From assembly GCA_963930645.1 (NCBI GenBank), contig OZ005650.1, positions 66,282,718 through 66,346,717 on the forward strand: 64,000 nt of DNA, in the 5' to 3' direction. Below the pieces are notes generated by a model that saw only the letters and a list, made by a program, of their open reading frames with translations, was not told where the DNA came from and did no database searches. Position numbers and translations under genes: made by a program. This stretch comes from Salticus scenicus. Its lineage: Eukaryota > Arthropoda > Arachnida > Araneae > Salticidae. Positions 1 to 12,149 of this stretch are shown here, in pieces. Positions within the stretch are counted from its first letter, which is position 1. Every line of letters begins with the position of its first letter.

Positions 1-204
1 TCACTGAATGCATTTTTCTCATTTTTGAGCTGTAAAAGGAAATATTAAAATTTAAAAAATTCAATTTTTGAGAAACGGGTACTCATTTAACGGTTGTGAA
101 TTTTCTGAATGTGAAAACGGAATTAAAAAATAAGAATTATTCAACGAGCAATTAATTCTATAAACAAATTTCGCCATAGACTTACATGGGATTTGGTGAC
201 TTGA
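1..204 (+). mobile_element. Snapback MITE family S1, half copy cut by window edge
   Basis: This is the right half of the palindromic S1 repeat. The core TTTTCTGAATGTGAAAAC and the outer motif CATAGACTTACATGGG can be aligned with S1 copies near 18.6, 47.3, 49.7 and 51.4 kb. The left half, if present, lies before the window. No coding potential is visible. Confidence 0.7.
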
Positions 205-240
205 GACGGGAAAATCGTAAGAGGGAGTGAACAGAATTTA

Positions 241-336
241 ATTTAAAATTTCGATTATACATTTTTTTTTCATTTATACGTCCTTTTACGTGAGTCCCTT
301 GAAAGACGTATAAACGGTGCTTTACTGTACTTTAGG
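241..336 (+). repeat. Short dispersed repeat with GACGTATA hairpin
   Basis: The stretch from TTATACAT to TTTACTGTA, including CCCTTGAAAGACGTATAAAC, recurs at 35331-35420. The inner TATACGTC...GACGTATA can pair as a stem. It may be the end of an unidentified DNA transposon, but no partner terminus was found here. Confidence 0.5.
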
Positions 337-394
337 AAAAACTTAATGTATTTCTTTATGCTTTTCTTAATAGAAACTACTAAAAAAAAAAAAA

Positions 395-458
395 TAATAA
401 TAAGGGTGGATTTTGGAATATCTTTAAAATAAAAAAAATATTAAAAATAAAAATGTAA

Positions 459-497
<39 letters not shown>

Positions 498-865
498 GAT
501 TTTTACATAGACATGCACATTTTAATGATTTTTTTCTTTAATTGCTTTTAAACCAATTAATAAATTTCAAAATCCCTCTCTCTCTCTCTCTTCTTAGGGA
601 AAAAAAATAAGTCTTTTCTTAAATATCTGTAGAGGTTTTAGAATTTTGAAGATCATGAATTCATGAAAAAATGCAAAGTGGGTAAACGCAATTTAAGGAT
701 TTCAAATCTGTAAACAATATATCAAAAGCCATTAGAATTGCTGCCTGAATATACTGTTTATTGAACAAACCTAATATAGTTCAATTTATAAATATTAAAA
801 AGAAATGTAAGCTTTTATATGAAACCTTCAATGGTGTAAAGTCAAAAGTTCCAAGTCCCTTCAAA
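395..865 (+). repeat. Snapback family S1, outer-arm copy
   Basis: Motifs in order are AATCCCTCTCTC, TTTTGAAGATCATGAATTC, GCCTGAATATACTG, AACCTAATATAGTTC and a closing CAAGTCCC. The same order is seen at 16.4-16.65, 50.2-51.0 and 53.0-53.3 kb. The reverse order, which is the other arm of the palindrome, is seen at 14.38-14.84 and 49.86-50.15 kb. It is non-coding. Confidence 0.65.
462..494 (+). repeat. Poly(T) run of 33
   Basis: This is an uninterrupted T run. It is one of many 20-40 base homopolymers in the window, often inside S1 copies. Confidence 0.9.
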
Positions 866-1864
866 TGGATATTAACTCAATTTTTCTCACAAAATACCTT
901 TTTGAGGAAAAGTAAGGTTTAAATAATCTTAGAAAAGAAAACTAAATAAAAAATTGTGTGAAATATGCCTTATAGATAGCGGAAAATATAGTACTCTTTA
1001 CTCTATAGTATTCTAGTATTTTTTCTTTCTTAAATTACATGTTTCACCTGAACTTGCATCAGAAATATAGAGAGATAATGCAGGCAGTGTCCAAGCACGG
1101 CAACAATATAGAAAGGAGTCCCTCTCAACATGTCTCTTTTTATCTCAAGATGTTTCTTGTACTTGATCGATGTAGATTCATAGATCGTTTTTCAAATCAT
1201 TAATAAAAATGAAATTGCAATTAAAACTTGAGAATTAAATTTTTTATTAATGTAAATAACCCCCAAAAAGTTTTATGTTTTTAAGTTTTAGTTGCATATT
1301 AATAGACGTATTCAGTATGGAACAGTTTTATATACTTAAAAAGATAAAAAAAAAAAAAAAAGAAATCTAATGTTTAGAACTCCAATTCACATGCCTGCGG
1401 ATAACTTCCCCGTTGGCTCAAATATCAGACTAATGGAAATTGTGTACTTCCCCCCTCTTACTTTGCAAATTGACTGACATGACGCTTAGGTCTGGTCATA
1501 TAACAACATACGGAAAAACTAACTCTTTTTCTAAAGCGGTAATTTGAAAGACACTCCAATTTCAAACTTCTCTTTCACGATGCTGATAGACGGAGATAGC
1601 GAGAGGCTTGGAGCAGAAGTTTAGTCATGCCAGTCTTCCATCGAATGAGATGCATAAAAACTAATAATGATGACATCAGGAATGAGAACGAGATGGGGAA
1701 CTTTGAGAGAGACAGAGGTATCAGGGTCAGATTGATTTTAAGTGTTGTTTTGGTCCAGAGGAAGCTTTTACCAGTTATAAGATGTGAGTAAATTAAAGGG
1801 TGGGCAAATGGTCCACTTAAGTATTCCCATAACAATCTCCTAAATATTGTACAATTTTTTTAAT

Positions 1865-1899
<35 letters not shown>

Positions 1900-2500
1900 T
1901 TTTGTCTCAAAATAATGATAATAATTATAATACCATTATTGGGTTTTTATTTTCTAGTATTTAGCTTGCTAATGATTTCTTCACAACCGAATTTCCTTAA
2001 ATATGTTTGGGGTGAGCTGTGAAATTTAAATGTGTTATTAACACTTTAAAGACCGCACGTTTTTGTGTTTTTGACAAAAAGCTGCGCCTGTGGGTGTTAT
2101 TATTTTAAGTGACATTATATTAGAACAATGTTTCCTCTATTCATATTATAAATGGATATACATTACTATAACACGCATTCTAATCAATGTATTTGTGACC
2201 ATAGTACAGTGATTGTATAAATATGAATATTGGGTACATTTTTAAGATTATAATGTAAGATAAAGAAATGATCACTGGTGCCACTGGTGGAGTTACAGAT
2301 TTCCAAATGACGTGAATTCACATCAGCGATCGCGAAATTGTTAAGATTCCTCGTCTCATTAGTCTATTAAAAGTACTGAAAATATCATTTATGGATTTTT
2401 ACAGAATCACACAAAGTTATGTAGCATATAATAACCTAAGGATAATAATTTGTTGATTTATTTTTTTGTGCTGTTCTTTTATATGAGATATAAATTTATG
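866..2500. other. AT-rich DNA without recognised gene
   Basis: This stretch holds poly(A) runs near 1348 and at 1868-1895. A moderately GC-richer patch at about 1380-1830 has an 86-codon minus-strand frame that resembles nothing I recognise and shows no start context or splice partner. No RNA gene is visible. Confidence 0.5.
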
Positions 2501-2721
2501 TACAAGGGATGTTCCGAAAGTAAGTTTCATCATTTTTTCACATTAAAACTTTATTGCAAAAAAAGAAGAAAAAAATACACCATAATATCACGAACTATAC
2601 ATTTTGCACTATTTTTTAACACAGTGACCACCGACATTGAGACAGTTGAGTTGTTGTGGCGTGCAATCAGTTTGAAGGAACCACTCTGGTAAAACACCGA
2701 GGCTTGTGATGCAAGGAATTG

Positions 2722-2985
2722 TCACACAACCTGCTCCACCTCAGTATTGTTTTGGTGTGATGTCCCGAGACGGCTGTCCGCTAACACTGTGCCATGTATT
2801 CTAGCAATGTTATTTTCATTCGTGGATGTGGAGGGACGGTAACTTCGACCTTCATCTTCCACACTCTGCCTTCCTTCGCTGAGCATGCAACTCCAGTGAT
2901 CAACCATTTGACGAGACATGACATTTACATCATACAATATCTGTAGGCAGTCATGGATAATATACACACTAATTGCAACTTTGCA
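2722..2985 (-). pseudogene. Mariner transposase N-terminal fragment
   Basis: The minus-strand frame contains VMSRQMVDHW, then SEGRQSVEDEGRS, then RPSTSTNENNIARI and a short ADSRLG. This is the DNA-binding helix-turn-helix and linker arrangement of mariner transposases, which normally run to about 340 residues. Only about 80 are readable here. The preceding IEIRAVIRCE segment lies at about 3141-3210 in another frame, separated by the nested MITE and a stop. No catalytic aspartates are present, so the fragment is non-functional. Confidence 0.85.
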
Positions 2986-2987
2986 TA

Positions 2988-3136
2988 GTTGCCAACTTAG
3001 CCCATTTTGGCTACCGGAAAAATTTGATAGAAAAGTTTATTTAACTTACTTTACGGTTACTGATTAAATAATCAGTAAACTGTAACGGTTTTTAAAGTAA
3101 AAAAAAAATGTAGCCAAAAGGTGCTAAGATGGCAAC
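2988..3136. mobile_element. 149-bp foldback MITE nested in the mariner
   Basis: The ends GTTGCCAACTTAGCCC and (complement) GTTGCCATCTTAGCAC are inverted, and both continue into TTTTGGCTAC. TA flanks each side (2986-2987 and 3137-3138). The interior TTACTTTACGGTTACTGATTA also pairs with its right-hand counterpart, so almost the whole element can fold. It interrupts the mariner transposase frame and is therefore the younger insertion. Confidence 0.85.
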
Positions 3137-3395
3137 TATAGTCCCACGTGCTCATTCACACCGTATAACAGCACGTATTTCTATCGACGACCACGTTGCC
3201 AGCACATATCTGTCTGCCATCGGGATATGTACACGAATAACTTTTGGCACGCCGGTCTTCTGCTATTCTCTTTTCTTCGGTGCTCTGAGCATGCGTAATT
3301 CCTCCTCTGCTGACGCTCTTTACGTCATTGAACCAGCAACGGGTGTAGTTTCTTATGGGAATAGTTTGTTTCACCAGATGTACAATCCTCTCTTA

Positions 3396-3430
<35 letters not shown>

Positions 3431-3604
3431 CGAAACTTACTTTTGAAACGTCCCTCGTAATAAATGTTTATACAACTACATTATTGTAATAAATAAATAA
3501 AATAAAATAAATTATGAGAATAATTTATTTTTTATTCATGTCATATTATTATAAATGCGTACAAATGAAATAATTTAACACACTGACTGTCGATCAGGAA
3601 TCTA

Positions 3605-3788
3605 AGTTTCACTTTCTTTTTAACGAAAACGAAATTCAACATTCACACCGGAATAATAATAAACTTCTCATTTTAAGTACATTTATATTAATACACAGAT
3701 AATGTGTTAAAATATATGTACTTAAATGAGAAGTTTATTCCGGTGTGTATGTATAATTTCGTTTTCTTTAAAAAAAGGGTGAAGCTTT
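3605..3788. mobile_element. Foldback MITE, about 185 bp
   Basis: The left arm holds AACGAAAACGAAATT, CACACCGGAATAA and AAACTTCTCATTT. The right arm holds the complements in reverse order, with the centre near 3690-3700. Arms differ by small indels. The target duplication was not resolved. Confidence 0.7.
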
Positions 3789-5344
3789 TATCTCTGCTGC
3801 CGATCTCGCGCCAGCACATGACATGGAGTCAGGTCACCAGTTCCTGAAAATAAAGGCAGTAGGCATGTGCCTGATAGGAGCTGGCAGGGGAAAAGCTAGC
3901 CTCAATATTTACTCTCTCGTACAATCAACTATGAACACAATGTCACATGACCGGCAGTTATAATGTGATAAAATTAGTGAAATTTAGAAACGAATACTTG
4001 TAAAATTAAAAATCCAGCGCAAAATTTCACTCAAAAAGGCTTTTCTTTTATTAAAAAACGTCTGTTTACATTTTGAAAATAGATATTTCCCTTTGGCAAT
4101 TATTTATATCGAATGATATAGAAATGAAATAGGTATGAAACGAAAGAAAAAAAATACACAGCAGTGAAACTACATAGGAAATTAGATGAGTAATACATAT
4201 AGAACATAAAAATGGGTAGCTACGTGTAAGGCATTTCAACTGCCGTTCTAGCCAGGCTATCAACCGAATACCTATTACACTAAGTAAATATAAGTACTAA
4301 TTAAAAATATAGAGTCTATTTATATAACTAATAATAATAATAATAATAATTAAAAAAAAAACTACAATGCTGGTTTCACAGGACAACTTTCATCACATGT
4401 TAAAAGTTAAATTATCAGTTGTTTTTGAAACATAAATGTTTAATTAATATTTTTGCATTCTGTTAACAATTTCATGATAAATTATAGAATTTACTGATAT
4501 CATTTTATTTTTATTTTTTTGCTACGGGTCTGCCATAATTTTTGTTGTCACTAATTGTAAGTTACATTAGTGACAAAAAATTCAACAAGCAAACAAGTTT
4601 TATCCGGTACCAACTTATAAATCAGCTCATAATAGCACGATGACTTCATGAACAACTTAAATGATATTGTTTCAAAAGTAATACATGCAGTTTGATGACA
4701 CAAACAATGCATAAAAGAAGGAAAAGAAGATGAAAATGAACAATAAAAAAAGAACAGAGGAAACAACCAAAGTTAAACAGTATGTAGATTCCATGTTCTC
4801 CCTTCAAATTTATCTCTCCATCTTTTGTTAGTCACTTTTTTAAGCAAAATTTAAATGACTTCTCTTACAAACTTTAGACAGGTTATTCTGAAAATTTTTG
4901 AAAAACGGAAACTACTGTATAAAGATGTGAGAAAGGCCCGGTATTTTGTTCTGCGCCTGTCAGCTGTCATTTTTTTCTAGTGACAGCCTGAAAAGATTTT
5001 GCAAACCGAGGATTAGTCAACAGTGACTTGAATTTTCTAAAATTTATTTTTTTATTTCTCGGATATTAAGACTTTCCGCTAGATTTTTACAAAAATACAG
5101 AGCAATTTTTCTTCTTATGCAAGCTACATATAAAGAAGCATAGTTTTGGAATATATTTGATATTAACATAGGAATGACAGCTTTACTGAAACTTAAATTC
5201 AACAACATGTTAGTCATGTAATAAAAAGAAAGATTTTTAATAAAATAAAAAGCAGTAAATAAACAAAACAAGTTTTTTAAGTCTAAATATAAGCTGAACC
5301 AACTGTCGTTTTCCTTTTGTAATTTTTGTCGAAATAAGAAATTA
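3789..5344. other. AT-rich DNA without recognised gene
   Basis: Contents include a (TAA)n tract at about 4330-4350, a short hairpin GTCACTAATTG/TTACATTAGTGAC at 4548-4575 and scattered minus-strand frames of 65-75 codons. Those frames are composed of AT-rich codons with no recognisable motif. I see no gene. Confidence 0.5.
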
Positions 5345-5420
5345 TCTATACTAATATATAAGGAGGAAAAGTTTGTTTGTATGTGGGAGTAATCGCTGGA
5401 ACTACTGAACCGATTTTATT
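5345..5420 (+). mobile_element. Helitron-like 5' terminus
   Basis: The sequence starts TCTATACTAATATATAAGG and is preceded by A, as expected for Helitron insertion between A and T. It is followed by GGAACTACTGAACCGATTTT, which I associate with arthropod Helitron-like repeats. No matching CTAG-ending 3' terminus was found downstream, so the right boundary is unknown. Confidence 0.5.
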
Positions 5421-5559
5421 TTATTTATTTATTTTTTTCACTAATCAAAAGCTACACGACCACTTAATGCTATTGAAATATTTTTTTTAATTCAAAATTT
5501 CAATATTTTAATTAAAACTTCATAAAACCTCATTAATTAAAACTTGGAAACAATACAGT

Positions 5560-7250
5560 GGAACAAGTTGCCCAGCAAACACATCTAAGATATTTAAAGC
5601 ATAGGTTCACTGTCCAACTGTGGTTTAAATCAGTGTCGTGTTTCAAAAGTTATTATTATGGCAAATTTTCAAGTGGCAGTCTAAGTGGCTGCGACTTGGA
5701 AACAAAATGGCAAAACAACTTGCCCATCGAAATCATCTAGTATATTTGTATGATAAGTTCATTGTCCAGTTCTAGTTTAAATTAAATCAGTATTTCAAAA
5801 ATTATCGTCATAAGAAATTTTCAGGTGGCACCACTTGTAAAAAAATGTGGAGTGAGATGCCCAGCAAACTTATCTGAGATATTTCAATGATAAATCCACT
5901 ACCCAAATTTGATGCGAATTGATTCTCTTTCCTGAAGTTACCATAATGACAAATTTTCAAGTGGCCGCCACTTGGAAATAAAATTGCGGATCAAGTCACC
6001 AAGTGAACTTATCCTGATGTTTGAACCAAAAGTTCACTATCCAACTTTTATTTGAATCAGTTTAGTATTTTAAAAGTTATCGTGATGGCATATTTTCAAG
6101 TGGCAGTGTGATTTCAAGTGGCTGGAACTTAGAAACAAGATGTCGGGACAAGTTGCCCAGTGAAAACATTCAAGATAATTATATGATAATATCACTGTCC
6201 AAATTTGGTTCGATTTGGAATATTATTCCAGAAGTTATCGTGATTTTAAATTTTCAAGTGGGAGCCTGATTTCAAGTGGCCCCGCTTAATTTAAGATATC
6301 TGCCATTTTATTAAAAATGGCGGATATAGTTTATTAATAAACTTCATTGAGATCCTTACGTGGTCTGTATTTACATCACAATTCAAACAATTTCGGAATA
6401 CGCTTTTTACAATTGAAATTTGAAATTTTCAAGTGGTCTCCACTTGAAAACAAAATGGCGGAGCAACTTGGTTAACAAACACATCTAAGATATTTATAAG
6501 ATAAGTTAAGACACTGTTCAAATTTTGTTCTATTTGTGGTATTATTTTGGAAGTTATCATGGTTTAAAATTTTCAAGTGGTGGCCTGATTTCAATTGGTC
6601 CCGCTTAACTTAAGATATCCGCCACTTTATTAAAAATGGCGGATAAAGTTCATTAATAAAGTTATTTGAGACACTTGTATAATCTATGTATACATCAAAA
6701 TTAAAAAAAATTCGGAATACGCTTTTCACAATTTGCATTTGGAATTTTCAAGTGGTCTCCACTTGAAAACAAAATGGCGGAGCAACTTGGTTAATGAACA
6801 CATCTAAGTTATTTATAAGATAAGTTAAGACACTGTCCAAATTTGGGTTCGATTTGGAGTATTATTTCGGAAGTTATAGTGATTTTAAATTTCCAAGTGG
6901 TAGCCTGATTTCAAGTGGTCCCGCTTAACTTAAAATATCTTCCACTTTATTAAAAATGGCGGATAAACTTCATTAATAAACTTCATTGAGACCCTTATGT
7001 GGCCTGTATTTACATCAAAATTCAAGCAAATCTTGCTTTAAATATGCTTTTTACAATGTCGGTTTGATATTTTCAAGTAGCTGCCACTTGAAAACAAAAA
7101 GTCGGAGCAACTTGGTTAACGGAATCATCCAAGATATTTATAAGATTAGTTTACTGTCCAAATTAGGTTCGATTTGGAGTATTATTTCGGGAGTTATCGT
7201 GCTGACAAAATTTTCATTATAGGTAGATAGATAGATAGATAAACGAAGTG
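5560..7250 (+). repeat. S3 tandem array (CAAGTGGC..CCACTTG units)
   Basis: Irregular units contain CAAGTGGNNNCCACTTG, AAAACAAAATGGCGGAGCAAC, AAGATATTTATAAGAT, GGTTCGATTTGGAGTATTAT and TTAAAAATGGCGGATA. Early units are about 135 bp and later ones about 320 bp (repeats near 6430, 6748 and 7075). The array ends at a (GATA)n tract. A shorter reverse-complement copy occurs at 37640-38620. No protein is encoded. Confidence 0.8.
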
Positions 7251-7379
7251 ATTGCAATAGGTCAAATCAACCTAAAAATCTAGCTGTGCCATTAGAAAAC
7301 AAATTTTTACGCGTTCATTTTTCTTTCTTGCTTTCTTTCTTTCTTTTTTTTTTTCTTTTTTGACTTGAAAAAGAATTAT

Positions 7380-8880
7380 ATTGACACGTAAATAATAAAA
7401 TCGACATTTACGGAAGTCAGAGCGCGGACAGACAGACAAACCGAAGTCATTAACATGTTTTTCAACCTTGATGGAAAGTGTTAAAAACGGAATTTTAAAG
7501 ACACTTTATAGTATATCTGCTCCTCGGATAGTTATAAAATATCTAACCTATATACCTTCATAAAGTAAAGGAAAAACAGCATGTGTGAGTATAGTATCTA
7601 CTATGTTTAACAAGCTGAAAGTAAATTAAATAAGAACGAAAAATCGTGTGGTACGCATTGATTATTAGCACTTTCGAACTGTACGTATTTGTTGTATAAT
7701 TTTCAATGTTCTTTGCCTACGTTATCACACAACGGTCAGACAGAAGGATTGAAAGGCATACAAATAGACTAATTGTATTCATAATCACTCTTAAACGTTG
7801 TTGGAAAGTGTTAAAAATTGCTTAACGCAAAAGAGAATGCAACCCTGAGATTCTAATTGCAACCCTTAATGTACCTGAATATTTCGGCGTAGCTCTGTAA
7901 ATCTGAAGGTTAACCATATCAGATTCTATACAAAAAAATTATTTTAGTATATTAACATTTAATGTGAATTTCTTTATGATTTTTACAGTAGAAAGTTATT
8001 TAAATGACACTCATAAAAATGTCCGTCTAAAACGCAATGCATTGGAAGTTTTTGGGATGTCCTTGTACACAAACTAGTTATACAGGACCTATTAAAGCCG
8101 TTTTAAGCAGTAAACATTCCATGGTAAACTTGAATTACACATGTCATTTTTTAAAAATTCTGAAAATATTTAAGGATGAAGGGGACGGGCCGACGGACAG
8201 ATAGAATGATGGGCAGCCGGACAGACAGATACACAAATAAAATTCCTATTCACAGTTTAAAAACGTTTAGAAAGTCATAAAAACGTTTAATATAAACGAA
8301 AATGCAGTTCCAACAAACTTCCAAAAAGAGCCCTTAATGAAACTGAATGTTTTTATGTGGCCCTGTAAATCTAATGCTAATCATACTTTATTCTATGGAA
8401 AGCATTCTTTTGTGCATATGAATAATATATTTTACTTTCACTAAGATTTGTGCAAAGTAAAGTTATTAAAATTTGGTTTATAGAAATACCTCTCATAGAA
8501 TGCAATGCTTTGGAATACTTTCGAGTGTCCCTGTATACAAACCAGTGATGGTATTTATTTTTAATGGAAAACATCCGATAGTAAACTTTAATAACATATT
8601 TCAATTTCATTAAGGTTTGTGTAAAGTAAAGGGATTAAAATATGGTTGAGAGAAATACCTCTCATAGAACACACTGCTTTGCTTTGAAATACTTTCGCGT
8701 GTCCCTGTACACAAACCAGTAGAGGTATTCACTCCATTTTCAATAGGGAACACCGATAGTGAATTTGAATAACATTTATAAGTTTAAAGAAATTCCATCA
8801 ATGTTTACGGCAGTCAGAGCACGGACAGACAGACAAATCGAAGAAATTAACACTTTTAAATCTTGTTGGAAAGTGTTAAA
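7380..8880 (+). repeat. Tandem/dispersed array with GGACAGACAGACAAA units
   Basis: Units of roughly 180-200 bp recur with AGGTTTGTG.AAAGTAAAG, TACCTCTCATAGAA, ATGCTTTGGAATACTTTCG and GTGTCCCTGTA.ACAAACCAGT. They are bounded by CAGTCAGAGC.CGGACAGACAGAC near 7415 and 8812. A diverged reverse-complement copy lies at about 16900-17400. The frames inside are short and interrupted. Confidence 0.7.
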
Positions 8881-9256
8881 TATGATGATGATGATGATGG
8901 TAATAATAATATTAGTATATCAATGAAGGAAGATGAAAATTACTAGTTTAAATTATACATTTACCAACAAAACTTTATTTTATTACTTTTTCCTGTATAT
9001 ACAAGAAGAAAATATTAGATTTATGAAAGTTTTCAATGAATTTACATGTTCTGAAATGTCCTGAACGCAATTTAACATTTTTAGAAAATATCTATCTAAT
9101 TGTCTGCTCCTGTGTGTATATCCAAAAATTTTTCGACACTGTAACTCGAGAAACAATGAAAGAAATTTAGTATAAGTTTACACTTTTGTTGGATCTTAAC
9201 TTAAGTTGATTCTGGTTAGCTTTTCGTGCATATACTTCAACAGGTAGCGTTGCTGT

Positions 9257-9291
<35 letters not shown>

Positions 9292-9365
9292 TTATTTTGG
9301 CAACACTGGGAAAATTTTCACATAAATAGTATATGCAATGAGGATTATTTTTAATCAATCTTGTG

Positions 9366-9405
<40 letters not shown>

Positions 9406-10395
9406 CAGTAATAATCAACCAGGATAAAAGTTTTGTATTTATAGGAGCACCGCTTGCCTCCTGGGGGAAAATGCCCTCCCTTCTACTGGACAGTGAACAT
9501 TTTTCATATGAGCGTTTTTCTAAAGAACTTTAACTTCTTGTCAATGCTTTTAAAGCAAAGGGTTGAACCATAGACTTGTGATAACTTAAAAAATGTCCCC
9601 CCGCCTTTTTTTTAAATGTATTTTTATAGATATTGTTTGTAGGGCACTAGTTATTTTTTTTTTTCTTTTGAAATGTAGTGTTATACTTTTCTGATATGAA
9701 AATCGTCTGCTAATACAATAGTAAATTATTTTGATAAGTAATAATTTGCCCTGTGGGAATTTCCATAGGAACATAAACCAGAAAAAAGTTTTGTGATGAT
9801 CACAACGTACTAGTTATAAATTTATTATTGTAATAAATATAAGATAATTATTTTAATTTTAATTAACATATACTGCAATTATTTAAATAATTTAATTAAA
9901 GCTGGATTTATTATTTAAAGTGGTAAATGCAGATATGGAAAAAAGTGCTTTATCGGAATGACAAATAAATAATTACAACAGATATTACTAACTTTTTTAT
10001 GTCTCTTTAAAAACAGTTCATAATATGAATCTTAAGCCGTAGAAATGAAAAGCGATAACTCATTGAATAATAAACCTATAATACTTAAAATCAATCTTTA
10101 AAAATTTATATTATTGATGTTATTGATGCAGCTGTAATCACAGAAAAAAAAAATCGCTATTTGAATTCTATCGATATTTTTAAGTAAACATCATCGCGTG
10201 TCACAAACTTGCTCACTTTTCATCTTTTTATAAACACACCATGATCATGCAATATACATCAATAAAATATTAAAGCAAATATATCATGTGCGTGCATGAA
10301 AAATCTTTTTTATATAGAACTTTTGGTAAAATAACAGGCTTATATTATCCACCCTTCCGTTAAAAAAATTCAAGGAGAAAAAAAAAAAAAAAAGT
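8881..10395. other. AT-rich DNA with microsatellites
   Basis: Contents are (GAT)n at the left edge, a T run at 9262-9286, (TA)n at 9369-9399 and a poly(A) tract at about 10378-10393. The segment GTGATGATCACAACGTACTAGTT at about 9791-9813 has a relative near 18915. I see no gene. Confidence 0.5.
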
Positions 10396-10841
10396 ATGGC
10401 AGATCCTTCAAATCCCAATTCATCGCAAACAGTTCGAAGAGAAATCCACGGCTGTCTGTTTGTCTGGCACTTTTCCTTGAAAAAGAGAAAAACAGAAGAA
10501 TCCGGCAGAGAAGGTCTAAGGAAGGGATGCGAGGAGGGCGTTATTTCTGGAGTGTGCTGTTGCTTCTCTCTCTTTTATTCTTTGGAAGGGGTTATTGGAG
10601 ATTCGTAATTTCTTTCGAAAGAATTCGGAGCGCTTGATGTTACCAGATTTCTAGAGGTGAAAGAATGAAAGCTGTGTTATGTTTGTGCACATCGATTACC
10701 GTGGCAGATTTGTATGGCACTGCTGCAGAGCACATCATTTCACTTCGCTTCAAGTGGGACTTAATGGATGAGAAAGATGCGGGGAACGTTTCCTTCAAAA
10801 GATGTGATTTCCTTCAAAAAAAAAAAAAAAAAAAAAAAAAA
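10396..10841 (+). other. Unique, GC-richer segment ending in poly(A)26; possible retrocopy
   Basis: About 420 bp of more complex, less AT-rich sequence ends directly in 26 A residues and is followed by GTATAT. It begins after an A-run plus GTAT. The repeated (A)nGTAT on both sides could be a target-site duplication from reverse-transcribed insertion, but poly(A) makes this weak. Two small frames are present: 70 codons beginning MADPSNPNSSQTVRRE, and 62 codons beginning MKAVLCLC. I recognise neither. It could be part of a processed mRNA (probably 3' region) or simply a non-repetitive island. Confidence 0.4.
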
Positions 10842-10855
10842 GTATATATATAAAA

Positions 10856-12094
10856 ATAGACATTATGTGATGTATATTTTAATACTAATCTTGCTAAATT
10901 AAATATAATTTTTATTTTTAGAAAATCATTTTAAATTTAATAATACTAGTGCATTATATATTTGCTGTTTAAGAGAGTTTAATATTAACAGCGTATTTTT
11001 AACTGACATACCACGGAGAAAATAAAGGCGAAGAACCTTTTCTTGAAAATATATGATTCAGTTAAATGTATATATATATATATATATATTATTAAAAATA
11101 ATTTATTTTTAGAATTGAATTAAATTAATTTTTTTTTCTTGTCTTTTAACGTTGAATTTAAATGGTTATTTTTTTATTTACTTATTTTTCTTTCTTCTCC
11201 ATTTAAAACTAAGCTTATTTTTTTTTATTTAAAATAAAGCTTAATTTATTATTACATCTTTTTAAATAATTCACTTGTTTTGTCTTACAATGTTTATCAT
11301 TTTTCCCGAGAGATGGCGCAAGCTCCCTCTGCACCCAATTTAAAGGGAAATAATATGATAATGTGAATTTGCTAAATTAAATTTAATCCATTTCAAAGCA
11401 AGTTTTACATATTCTCCATCTAATTAATTTAGTTTTAATAATTCTGTTATTGATTCACCTGATGCCATTTCACTAGTTTATTTGGGATAATTCTCACACT
11501 TCATCTACTTACTTTGATAAAATGCTCTTGGCAACTCATTTTGGGTAGATTTGGAGTTTGTAAAACATGTAGATGAAAAAATTTTCTTTCTTGTTTTTCT
11601 GGTAAAGTAAATATATGATTTATTAAAATTAATTCTCTTTAATTCCTTTTAAATGTTGGGTATTGTCGCAAGATAGGGACATACACTGTATTTTTTGGCT
11701 GTACATTTTAATATATATTGGGTCGTACCGATTTTCGTTAGGCGACATAAGGAAAAGTCTGAATCAGCATATATAGTTACGCTCATCAGTGCCTGACTCT
11801 GTTACACTTTAGGCTTCCTTGAGATTTCCTTGGACTCTGTCTCCTAATTTTCATACTTTAGTTAATTTTAAAAAATATAATTGTCCGATCGATAAGCTGT
11901 TTAATCCGACGGATTCGGAAAAATCGTCCCTTTCATTTGGTACCTTATTTATAACGAATTTTTGATTAGATTTTTAAAAATTAATTAAAATATGAAAATA
12001 ACAGCTTTAAAATAGAATTTAATAATTTTTAATTGTTGCCCATTTCCTTTTTTTTTTCCAGCATACAATGAAATATGCTTTCACGTGGGAAAAA

Positions 12095-12149
<55 letters not shown>

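Larger units (their letters stand above)
2501..3459 (-). mobile_element. Degenerate mariner-type transposon with TA target duplication
   Basis: The ends are inverted: left ACAAGGGATGTTCCG..AAAGTAAGTTTCATC and right complement ACGAGGGACGTTTCA..AAAGTAAGTTTCGTC, each bordered by TA, giving an internal length of 955 bp. Minus-strand frames between them carry mariner transposase N-terminal segments: an IEIRAVIRCE piece, then MSRQMVDHW, SEGRQSVEDEGRS and RPSTSTNENN. The catalytic D,D(34)D part is absent and stops interrupt the frame, so the copy is dead. A 149-bp MITE splits the N-terminal region. A 32-base poly(A) sits just inside the right end. Confidence 0.88.

Noticed and set aside
1575..1835. 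86-codon minus-strand frame as a gene
   Set aside because: No recognisable motif, no supporting start or splice context, and a single copy with ordinary local composition.
2503..3457. Intact mariner transposase
   Set aside because: Stops, a nested MITE and loss of the catalytic half make it a relic.
7380..8880. GACAGACAGAC motifs as a possible LINE 3' end
   Set aside because: No reverse transcriptase frame, poly(A) tail or target duplication was found; only tandem/dispersed units are visible.
10396..10608. 70-codon frame as a confident protein gene
   Set aside because: It follows a poly(A) tract, has no homologue I recognise, and the segment may be a retrocopied untranslated region.
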